DNA of 20,487 nucleotides from a virus. A model generated the notes under the pieces. It made no database searches and was not told where the DNA came from. It saw only the letters and a list, made by a program, of their open reading frames with translations. Below are positions 7,208-12,908 of this stretch, one piece after another. The DNA lies in IMG/VR virus record IMGVR_UViG_3300011114_000047, positions 1 through 20,487 of that record; one strand, given 5' to 3'. Made by a program: the position numbers and the translations under genes. Numbering within the stretch: the stretch's first letter is position 1; each line of letters begins with the position of its first letter.

Positions 7208-7570
7208 TTAGCACTTCCCGCCGTTTTTCATTTTGACCATCGCGCCCTTGGTCTTACCCTTGGTTTCGATGCCGCCACCTTTAGCCATCTTGGTCGCGCC
7301 GCCTTTTTTCATGCCCATCATCTGCTTTTTGTCAGTCGCCATGTCAGCTTTAGAGCCTTCTTGTGCGCCTTTTTTCTTAGCCATCATTGCCATAAAACCA
7401 GCGTTCATTTTGGAAGCCATAGTGTCACCACCTTTTGAAAATTTACGGCCTTTGTCGGCCTTGTTAAAGTCCTGTCCCACGGACTGTGGGATTCCTACTT
7501 TCTTGGCGAACGATGGCGAGTGAGCAATCGCAGCCATGAAATTGTGTTGCTTCTTACTAGTCGATGGCAT
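7208..7570 (-). CDS. DUF3008-like, Met/Lys/Gly-rich basic protein
   Basis: 120 residues, ATG at 7568-7570 behind GAGAGG, overlapping the upstream gene by 14 bases. Residues 1-45 (SKKQHNFMAAIAHSPSFAKKVG, VGQDFNKADKGRKF) match a short phage family I associate with DUF3008. Residues 51-120 are unusually rich in methionine, lysine and glycine (MAMMAKKKG, KKQMMGMKKGG) and include GGGIETKGKTKG at 98-109, a motif repeated in neighbouring proteins. A near-perfect Shine-Dalgarno sequence lies in front of Met51, so a shorter product may also be made. Function is unknown. Confidence 0.72.
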   Translation of the reverse strand: MPSTSKKQHNFMAAIAHSPSFAKKVGIPQSVGQDFNKADKGRKFSKGGDTMASKMNAGFMAMMAKKKGAQEGSKADMATDKKQMMGMKKGGATKMAKGGGIETKGKTKGAMVKMKNGGKC

Positions 7571-7799
7571 GATGCCCTCTCAAGTTGTCAATTTTGCGTT
7601 CTAGTCTGTCAAACCTATCGAGCAACTGCTGCATATCCGCACGGAACTCAGAGCGAGTGATATGGTCACGCGCCACTTCTTCACGAGTACGGTTCAGCAA
7701 AATACTGAGCCTGTCCAACTCATCAAACCTGCCTTTAAGCAAGAAACCCATAACCGCAACAATTGCGCTCAGGGCTGCGTTCCACAGCATCATTTCCAT
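7557..7799 (-). CDS. Small membrane protein with coiled coil (holin-accessory-like)
   Basis: 80 residues from ATG at 7797-7799, chosen because GGAAG lies 7 bases upstream and it begins just after the previous stop. An earlier in-frame ATG (7856) would overlap the upstream gene deeply. Residues 4-21 (MLWNAALSAIVAVMGFLL) form one hydrophobic helix. The rest is a heptad-rich amphipathic helix (FDELDRLSILLNRTREE, then QQLLDRFDRLERKIDNL). This architecture resembles XhlA-type holin-associated or other small phage membrane proteins. It is the only obvious membrane protein in the window, so it is the best lysis candidate, but a structural role is also possible. Confidence 0.65.
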   Translation of the reverse strand: MEMMLWNAALSAIVAVMGFLLKGRFDELDRLSILLNRTREEVARDHITRSEFRADMQQLLDRFDRLERKIDNLRGHHAID

Positions 7800-7800
7800 G

Positions 7801-8058
7801 TCAGCACTTCCATCTTGCCAATGACGCCGCCTTACGGGTAGGCTTACCCTTCTCATCCTTCATCGGCCCCGGCATACCGCTCATACGGGCGCAGAATGAG
7901 TCCTTGCGCTTACCGCCTTGAGGCTGTGGCGCTTTCAGGTTGCTGCCCGTTGCAGCGTTGTATTTGGCACGGCCTTTGGCAGTCAACCCCGCTCCCTTGG
8001 AGACGGGTAGCTTTTCACCGCGCCCAACCGAAAGAACGGGGCTTTTTTTCTTAGCCAT
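7801..8058 (-). CDS. DUF6321-like small basic protein
   Basis: 85 residues, very basic. The start overlaps the stop of the upstream gene by 8 bases (ATGGCTAA), so translation is coupled. Landmarks are GAGLTAKGRAKYNAATGSNLK (residues 22-42) and SFCARMSGMPGPMKDEKGKP followed by TRKAASLARWKC at the C-terminus. I recognise this as a conserved phage and environmental family (DUF6321-like, from memory). There are two cysteines: one in SFCARM and the terminal residue. Members are usually found among virion genes. No function is known to me. Confidence 0.75.
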   Translation of the reverse strand: MAKKKSPVLSVGRGEKLPVSKGAGLTAKGRAKYNAATGSNLKAPQPQGGKRKDSFCARMSGMPGPMKDEKGKPTRKAASLARWKC

Positions 8059-8557
8059 AGAAAATATTGCAAAAAGCTACGTTAGACAGGTACGCATAAA
8101 TGCCGTTAACAACAAGCACGCCGTCATCAGGAATAAAAGGTGCATTGTTAAATGTGTCCGATGCTGCTACGTCATACGACATCAACCAACGGCTTGCATA
8201 GGCCATTGCAGCGCCAGCAGTGATACTGCCAGAGTTAATGTCCGTAATGGTAAACGTACTTGAGTCGGTTACCGTGACAGGGTAGTTGCCATTGGTAGCC
8301 GTACCACCTGTACCAGCGGCAAAGTCAATGCCAATTACGTCGCCAGTTGTTAACCCATGCGCGGATTGCGTAACTGTTACGGTTGTACCAGAACGTCCAT
8401 AAGTTGCCGTAGTTACGGGGGCAGTAGTCGTATCAAATAATGCCACAAACCCAGCAGTAGATGTTCCGGTAAACGAAATGGCTTTTACACGATTACGCCC
8501 AAGAACAAGAAAGCCGCTACCGTTTAGGTGCGCTTGTTTTACAGGTGTCTGATTCAT
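8051..8557 (-). CDS. Beta-rich virion structural protein
   Basis: 168 residues from ATG at 8555-8557, with GGAG 7 bases upstream; a TTG two codons earlier is possible but less well placed. The middle carries SAHGLTTGDVIGIDFAAG and NGNYPVTVTDSSTFTIT (about residues 65-110), a beta-domain signature (HGL-x2-GD... NG-x-Y-x-V-x3-ST-F-T) common in phage structural proteins. There is no signal peptide. It sits early in the second transcription unit, after the capsid genes, suggesting a head decoration or neck protein. Confidence 0.7.
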   Translation of the reverse strand: MNQTPVKQAHLNGSGFLVLGRNRVKAISFTGTSTAGFVALFDTTTAPVTTATYGRSGTTVTVTQSAHGLTTGDVIGIDFAAGTGGTATNGNYPVTVTDSSTFTITDINSGSITAGAAMAYASRWLMSYDVAASDTFNNAPFIPDDGVLVVNGIYAYLSNVAFCNIFYG

Positions 8558-8577
8558 AATCAATCTCCTTTTATGCA

Positions 8578-8591
8578 GGGGCCGAAGCCCC
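8578..8591 (-). other. UUCG-loop hairpin between two structural genes
   Basis: On the minus strand GGGGC-TTCG-GCCCC lies between the stop at 8601 and the AAGGAG site before 8557. No T-run follows, so this is probably an mRNA-stability or partial-termination hairpin that tunes downstream expression. Confidence 0.55.
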
Positions 8592-8600
8592 CGAGATTAA

Positions 8601-9101
8601 TTAAGCAGACGCTGGGTTAGCAGAGCCGTCTGAATCACGGACAGTGTATGTGACCGACACAACTAGTGAACCAGCAGTTGCATCAGCCGTAGCCGCTGTA
8701 AACGTACCGTAGATGATTGCATCAGTTGTTCCTACGTTGTTGGTCTTAGACGCAACAGTAGCCGCAGCAATCGTTGCAGGAGAGACTTGCACCACTGCTG
8801 TTCCAGTGTTCAGCGTAGTCATATAAAAGTTGGCTGTTCCAGAGGTTCCAATAACAACGCCGCAATTACTAGCGCCAGTTAAAGCAGTAATTACGTAGAT
8901 ATCAAAACGCATAATTTGTGCGCCAGCAGGCAAAGTAAACATCTGCACTGCGGTAGGGGATGCCAAGATAGTGGCTGTGGCTACGGTATACGATTGAGAA
9001 ACAATCGTTGCACCCATATTGCGGATTGTGCCAGCGGTGGTGCCCGTAGTGTTTTTTACAGTGCCAAGCAGCCAAGGGCCGAGGTGAGTTGCGAATCCCA
9101 T
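8601..9101 (-). CDS. Beta-rich virion structural protein (first gene of second late unit)
   Basis: 166 residues, ATG preceded by AAGGA. The composition is Thr/Ala/Val/Ser rich with few charges. An N-terminal MGFATHLGPWLLGTVKNTTG leads into alternating strands such as MFTLPAGAQIMRFDIYVIT and SLVVSVTYTVRD. This looks like a small shell-decorating or fibre beta domain. It is the first gene after the promoter at 9191-9219, so it begins the second leftward transcript. Its exact place in the virion cannot be read from the sequence. Confidence 0.7.
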   Translation of the reverse strand: MGFATHLGPWLLGTVKNTTGTTAGTIRNMGATIVSQSYTVATATILASPTAVQMFTLPAGAQIMRFDIYVITALTGASNCGVVIGTSGTANFYMTTLNTGTAVVQVSPATIAAATVASKTNNVGTTDAIIYGTFTAATADATAGSLVVSVTYTVRDSDGSANPASA

Positions 9102-9126
9102 GATGATTTCCTTACATACAAGTGAA

Positions 9127-9169
9127 GTGCATCAATCGGTATGTCGTTTGCCGGGACAATTTGATGCAC
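9127..9169 (-). promoter_or_regulatory. Leader inverted repeat GTGCATCAA...TTGATGCAC
   Basis: A perfect 9-base inverted repeat (9127-9135 and 9161-9169) with 25 bases between, inside the 5' leader produced by the promoter at 9191-9219. It ends about 17 bases before the ribosome site of the gene at 8601-9101. It may form a leader stem-loop or bind a dimeric regulator. Confidence 0.5.
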
Positions 9170-9190
9170 CGGAAACCCCGGATTAAAAGC

Positions 9191-9219
9191 AATATAGCAC
9201 AGACAAACAAGAAGTGCAA
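9191..9219 (-). promoter_or_regulatory. Sigma70-type promoter for the second late unit
   Basis: On the minus strand TTGCAC (9214-9219) and TATATT (9191-9196) are separated by exactly 17 bases. Transcription would start near 9184, about 80 bases before the gene at 8601-9101. It lies just downstream of the capsid-unit terminator, as expected for an independent promoter. Confidence 0.72.
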
Positions 9220-9225
9220 CGGAAA

Positions 9226-9254
9226 ATAAAAAGGGAGCCGAAGCTCCCTTTTTT
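9226..9254 (-). terminator. Intrinsic terminator after the major capsid gene (bidirectional)
   Basis: GGGAGC (9233-9238), loop CGAA, GCTCCC (9243-9248), flanked by an A-rich run on the left and TTTTTT on the right. On the minus strand the loop reads TTCG and the stem is followed by TTTTTA, so leftward transcripts from the capsid gene end here. Rightward transcripts would end here as well. Confidence 0.85.
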
Positions 9255-9260
9255 GTAGCA

Positions 9261-9277
9261 AGCTAGCTAGGCTAGCT
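9261..9277. repeat. Inverted repeat AGCTAGC-TAG-GCTAGCT
   Basis: A perfect 7-base inverted repeat with a 3-base spacer, between the capsid stop codon (9288) and the terminator. It could extend or stabilise the mRNA 3' end, or be an operator. Function unknown. Confidence 0.6.
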
Positions 9278-9287
9278 GCGGATTCGA

Positions 9288-10220
9288 TTAAGACGAACCA
9301 GAGCTGCCCCACATTCCGAGCGGATCCGACCAGCCAAAGCTGTAGCGCTCACGAGACTTGTAACGGACGTTTCCAGTGTCGAAATCCCCGTCCATCGAGT
9401 TGTTCAATGGGGTACGCTCGAAGTGCTTCAGGCCGTTTGGCACGTCCGTGCAGAGGAACCAAGCGTTCGTGTCTGTCAAGAAGTGGTTAACGCAATAACC
9501 TTCTGGAATCGAACCGTTGTTCTTGATTGCGTTGATATCGTTGTCGGTAGTACCAACACGCAGGCTGGTTTCCAACAGACGGGTAGCAACGAATTGCAGA
9601 GCAGGCGGAACAATCATCTTGCGTGGCTTGGCGGCGATCAGCAGACCGCGCTCATCAACCCATGCAGCGATTTGAATCACAGCATTTTCCAGTGAGGTTT
9701 CGTTCAAGTCAACGCCAGTCGCTGGGCTGTTGTAGTTAACGCCGCCATTGACGAGTGGGTGACCCACACGAGAGCTGGAAGAATTAACGCCAAACAACGA
9801 TACACCGTCACCGCCGAGGTAAGAACCGCTAAAGCCGTTGTTCACGACAGAAGCTGCTTTAACCTGCTTGGTGTAGGCCATAGCGCGTGCCAGACCTTTG
9901 GTGTAACGAGCCGACAGACTGTCGTACAGGTTATCTTCGACTGCCTCTTCGGTAATCGAGAAGCCCAAAGCGATGGTCTCGTGGCTGTAACGTGCAGTGA
10001 AGGCTTCCTGCGCATTGTCATAAGCAATGGCTTGGCCCTCGTTCTTCACTGGTGCAGCACCGAAGCCGGACAGCTTGGTTTCTTCTTCAAACGAGCGTTC
10101 CGATTTCTCGGTCTCGTAGATTTCCTTGTGCTCTTCGCCGTAACGTGCGTACTCCAGACCAAACAAAGCGTTCAGACCGGGGAGCAGTTCTTTAAGTAGT
10201 TGTGCGCGTGAAATAGCCAT
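9288..10220 (-). CDS. Major capsid protein (HK97-fold type)
   Basis: 310 residues, ATG behind AAAGGAG. Landmarks are the N-terminal helix SRAQLLKELLPGLNALFGLEYAR, the extended-loop region SFEEETKLSGFGAAPVKNEGQ (about 43-63), the spine-helix segment GFSITEEAVEDNLYDSL followed by KGLARAMAYTKQVKAASVVN, and the P-domain-like PRKMIVPPALQFVATRLL. The C-terminus FGWSDPLGMWGSSGSS ends the shell domain. It resembles Mu-type and podoviral major head proteins. It forms the capsid lattice and is assembled on the scaffold encoded at 11325-12266. A terminator follows directly, as expected for a highly expressed last gene of a head unit. Confidence 0.88.
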   Translation of the reverse strand: MAISRAQLLKELLPGLNALFGLEYARYGEEHKEIYETEKSERSFEEETKLSGFGAAPVKNEGQAIAYDNAQEAFTARYSHETIALGFSITEEAVEDNLYDSLSARYTKGLARAMAYTKQVKAASVVNNGFSGSYLGGDGVSLFGVNSSSSRVGHPLVNGGVNYNSPATGVDLNETSLENAVIQIAAWVDERGLLIAAKPRKMIVPPALQFVATRLLETSLRVGTTDNDINAIKNNGSIPEGYCVNHFLTDTNAWFLCTDVPNGLKHFERTPLNNSMDGDFDTGNVRYKSRERYSFGWSDPLGMWGSSGSS

Positions 10221-10232
10221 GATTTAGCTCCT

Positions 10233-10868
10233 TTACAGACCAACAGCGTTGCTGTAAGAGTGGTATCCGGGGTTAAACTTCACCAGAATGTCAGTATATG
10301 CGTCACCCGCAACCGAGAAGCCCTGCATGTTAGGAAAACCAATAACGCGGAAAGCGCCAGTGGTTGTCTGTGCTGTGGCACTTACAGAAGTGGTTGAGTT
10401 GCCAGTGGTAGTACTACCTGTAGAGGTAGATTGCGCAGCACTCAAAATTACGTTAGCGCCCAAAGCAGCAAAAGTCAAACTGCCATCGGCTTGCACTTGG
10501 AAAACAGCGCGGTCATCATCAATGACGTATGCAGTAATCGCCGTGCCAGTAGGAGCAGCGTAGTTGGCGGGGTAGTACTGAGCGTAGATTACCTGACCTT
10601 GTGCATTCACGTACGAGCAACCAACAAAAACGCCAACTACACCAGTGTTAGCCGTACCAGTGGGGAAACCATTGGTTGTAGCATCAGCACCAGTCGCGGT
10701 AGCGATTTGCAAATAGCCTGTCGAAGCTACGTAGACCAACGAACCATTGAAAATGTTCGTGTTGTAACCAGCAGGGTTAATGGGAAACTGACGCGTGCTG
10801 CCCGAATAGGGTAGACCGCCCAGCTCATTTACGGCTTTAAAGCCATAGGGTGAAGCAGTTGATGCCAT
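10233..10868 (-). CDS. Probable head decoration/structural protein
   Basis: 211 residues, ATG behind AAAGGAG. The N-terminus ASPYGFKAVNELGGLPYSGSTRQ is one I recognise from many environmental phages directly upstream of the major capsid gene. The rest is beta-rich with a Ser/Thr-rich linker (STSTGSTTTGNSTTSVSAT, about residues 147-165) and a C-terminal AFRVIGFPNMQGFSVAGDAYTD. It is encoded 12 bases upstream of the capsid gene on the same transcript. A decoration or minor capsid role fits its composition and place; this is inference. Confidence 0.7.
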   Translation of the reverse strand: MASTASPYGFKAVNELGGLPYSGSTRQFPINPAGYNTNIFNGSLVYVASTGYLQIATATGADATTNGFPTGTANTGVVGVFVGCSYVNAQGQVIYAQYYPANYAAPTGTAITAYVIDDDRAVFQVQADGSLTFAALGANVILSAAQSTSTGSTTTGNSTTSVSATAQTTTGAFRVIGFPNMQGFSVAGDAYTDILVKFNPGYHSYSNAVGL

Positions 10869-10879
10869 AAGGCACTCCT

Positions 10880-11332
10880 TTATTTAGAACCTGAACCAAA
10901 TCCTTGTCCGCGACTGGCTGTTGACTTGCGGTCAGCAAACAGAGGCATCCGAGGGTCATTATTTCGCATGAAGTGATTGTCCACTGAGTCCATCTGGTTC
11001 TGCGCTTGCAGGTTGTAGTACTCGTCACGGGACTGTGCGCGTTCGGCAGACATCTTGCAAAGCATGAGGCCACCAATCTCGACATTTCCGGTCTTTTCAC
11101 TACCTGCCAGCATCAGTTCTGGATGGTCTACTGCCTTTACAGGCTCCCAGCCTTCGCGCATCTTGCGAGACACGTTGGTCGGGTTTGCCTCGCCCAGCAA
11201 ATGGGTCATCACCCAACGATACACATAACCCGGCTCAGGAGTCGGGTCCGGTAACGCCGATGGTGGCACATACACAGAACGAGCAGTTTTGTCGCGTGAT
11301 ACCAGATCACGAGGGGTGCGATTTTCAGCCAT
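10880..11332 (-). CDS. Conserved phage protein between scaffold and capsid genes (unknown)
   Basis: 150 residues. The start is the ATG at 11330-11332, which overlaps the scaffold stop by 8 bases (ATGGCTGA); an earlier ATG would overlap deeply. Charged N-terminus (MAENRTPRDLVSRDKTARS), then YVYRWVMTHLLGEANPTNVSRKMREGWEPVKAVDHPEL in the middle, a short hydrophobic VEIGGLMLCKM segment and a flexible C-terminus (ASRGQGFGSGSK). There is no membrane segment or known catalytic motif. Coupling to the scaffold gene suggests a role in procapsid assembly or as a minor capsid component. Confidence 0.72.
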   Translation of the reverse strand: MAENRTPRDLVSRDKTARSVYVPPSALPDPTPEPGYVYRWVMTHLLGEANPTNVSRKMREGWEPVKAVDHPELMLAGSEKTGNVEIGGLMLCKMSAERAQSRDEYYNLQAQNQMDSVDNHFMRNNDPRMPLFADRKSTASRGQGFGSGSK

Positions 11333-12266
11333 TATTTTTCTCCAATTTTGCAACTTCAACAGCATATTGCTGCGGGGTTAATCCGTACTTTTTTGCCAAC
11401 GCAATTTGCGTGGGGGTGAGTTGAATTTTTTTTGCGCCCGAAGAACGCGCTGCGGGAGCAACAACCGAGGTTGGCCGTTTTGGAGAGTCTGATGACTTCC
11501 GATCTTCTGTTTCCCCAAAAACTTCAGGGAACTTAGACTTCACGCGTGCGTCAATGCGCTCGTAGTATTCGTCACTTCGCGGGTCAACCCCGTTATTGAC
11601 TAGATTTTGGTGCAGCCCTAGTGCAAAGCTGGTAACTTCTTCAAACCCGTTTGACCCGAACCACTGGTTTTTTGCTTGCCAGCGCAAGGTTTTTTCGTCA
11701 GGTTGCACCTGTTGGGGTGCCGGTTGCCTCGTTTGTACATCATATTCTTCCGTCTGTAAAGGGGGTGGACGAAAGTTTTTTGCTGCCGCAATCTTCATTT
11801 TTGCTTCTGTCAGCGCTTCTTGGGCAGCAATAATGCCGTCCGTGTCAAACGACTCCTGCGCTACCTTGTAATCACGGCGGGCTTTGTCCAGCTCGGCTTC
11901 CGCAGCACTCTCAGCCATCTTGTTGTACTGCTGCGTGCCCGTGTCCACATACTGCTTGAGCCTTGTATTCTCGTTCTGCATGTGTTGAGCGATGCGCTCC
12001 AGCTCTTGCTTTTCACGCTGTATGGCTTCTTTAGCCCTGCGCTCGTCGTGGCGGGCGTGTGTCAACTCCTTGATACGCTCTTGAGCACCCTTGGTGTAGG
12101 TCTCAATTTCGGCATCGGTGGGGTCAAGTACTTCCCGGTCTAACGGCTTGCGCCCTCGGTCTCGTTCGGGGGTGTCATCGACAATCTCAATTTCGATCTC
12201 GTCGTCTTGTTGGTTGACTACAACAGTGGTTTCCTGTTCGTCGGGGAATTTGTATGCGTCTGCCAT
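11325..12266 (-). CDS. Capsid scaffolding protein
   Basis: 313 residues, ATG behind AAAGGAG. An acidic N-terminus (residues 16-35, including IEIEIVD at 24-30) is followed by a long charged helical, coiled-coil region (about 55-160, with REKQELERIAQHMQNENTRL), a Pro/Gln-rich linker (PPPLQTEE, PAPQQVQPDEK), and a C-terminal helical segment with LTPTQIALAKKYGLTPQQYA near 285-304. This layout is typical of podoviral scaffolds, in which the C-terminal helices bind the coat protein. The gene lies between the portal and capsid genes as expected. It should be absent from mature virions. Confidence 0.82.
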   Translation of the reverse strand: MADAYKFPDEQETTVVVNQQDDEIEIEIVDDTPERDRGRKPLDREVLDPTDAEIETYTKGAQERIKELTHARHDERRAKEAIQREKQELERIAQHMQNENTRLKQYVDTGTQQYNKMAESAAEAELDKARRDYKVAQESFDTDGIIAAQEALTEAKMKIAAAKNFRPPPLQTEEYDVQTRQPAPQQVQPDEKTLRWQAKNQWFGSNGFEEVTSFALGLHQNLVNNGVDPRSDEYYERIDARVKSKFPEVFGETEDRKSSDSPKRPTSVVAPAARSSGAKKIQLTPTQIALAKKYGLTPQQYAVEVAKLEKNNG

Positions 12267-12277
12267 TTAAAGCTCCT

Positions 12278-12712
12278 TTAAGCGCGGGTTAACCCACGGG
12301 GGTCTTGGACAACTGCGTCCACCTGATCGTCATTTATCAAACGGAATTCTTTTCCGTAGATTTTGAAGCGCGTACCTGAATACGTACGCACGAGCACAAA
12401 GTCACCTGCCTTGCACCACGGACCTGCCGGGAACTTGGTGGTGTCGCTGTACGCGTCTGGGCCTACTTTTAAGACAAACAGCACCGTGGTGGCGTGTTCT
12501 TCTTGCCGCATGAACTGTCCGGCTTTAACAATAGACGAGTTCTCAAACGTCTCTACAACGTCAGGCACAGCGCACAGGATTTTCCAGCCCGATGGGTCGG
12601 GTAGCTGGCGTGCTTTTTCGTCGTCGGTGGGAGGGTCTACTTCTGGGGCTTCGGCTAAATGAGCCGTTTCGGGCAGCACGAAGCTGTTGGGTTCAAGGCT
12701 AAGTTCACTCAT
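12278..12712 (-). CDS. GroES-like co-chaperonin (Cpn10 fold)
   Basis: 144 residues from ATG at 12710-12712, chosen because GGAAG lies 6 bases upstream; it overlaps the previous stop by 8 bases (ATGAGTGA). After a roughly 40-residue acidic, Pro-rich extension, residues 42-136 follow the GroES pattern: WKILCAVPDVVET as first strand, a mobile-loop-like ENSSIVKAGQF (57-67), VLFVLKVGPDAY aligning with the VLAVG strand, then CKAGDFVLVRTYSGTRF aligning with the VKVGDIVIF strand, KIYGKEFRLINDDQVDAVV at the end. T4 gp31 is the precedent: a phage GroES that adapts host GroEL to fold the capsid protein. No GroEL gene is visible. The position between portal and scaffold fits a capsid-folding role. Confidence 0.78.
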   Translation of the reverse strand: MSELSLEPNSFVLPETAHLAEAPEVDPPTDDEKARQLPDPSGWKILCAVPDVVETFENSSIVKAGQFMRQEEHATTVLFVLKVGPDAYSDTTKFPAGPWCKAGDFVLVRTYSGTRFKIYGKEFRLINDDQVDAVVQDPRGLTRA

Positions 12713-12899
12713 CTGATTCTTCCACTTTCTTAGCAAGGTCGAGTAAGTAACGCTCTGCGATAGCCAGACCTTGGATGATTCCGCAGAGTTTTTGGTATTG
12801 ATCGAACGACCGACAGGCTCCCCCAGCGAGGTCGTCTGTGTAGTTGTTCATATCGGTGCGTATTTGTTCGCGCAATACGCGTGCGAAGTCTTGAATCAT
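12705..12899 (-). CDS. Small helical protein of unknown function
   Basis: 64 residues, ATG at 12897-12899 following the portal stop by 9 bases, with a weak ribosome site (AAGGG about 12 bases upstream). The protein appears all-helical: MIQDFARVLREQIRTDMNNY, then FDQYQKLCGIIQGLAIAERYLLDLAKKVEES. Two cysteines are present. It overlaps the GroES-like gene by 8 bases, implying coupled expression. I do not recognise a functional family. A small assembly helper or portal-associated peptide is possible but unsupported. Confidence 0.65.
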   Translation of the reverse strand: MIQDFARVLREQIRTDMNNYTDDLAGGACRSFDQYQKLCGIIQGLAIAERYLLDLAKKVEESDE

Positions 12900-12908
12900 T
12901 TAATTAAC

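Noticed and set aside
9112-9312. Minus-strand 66-codon frame with a hydrophobic stretch
   Set aside because: It runs from inside the capsid gene through the terminator and promoter, so it is an accidental frame.
9759-9771. GTGGGTGACCCAC in the capsid gene as another copy of the early palindrome
   Set aside because: Spacing and sequence differ (no GGGTCACnGTGACCC core) and it lies within codons.
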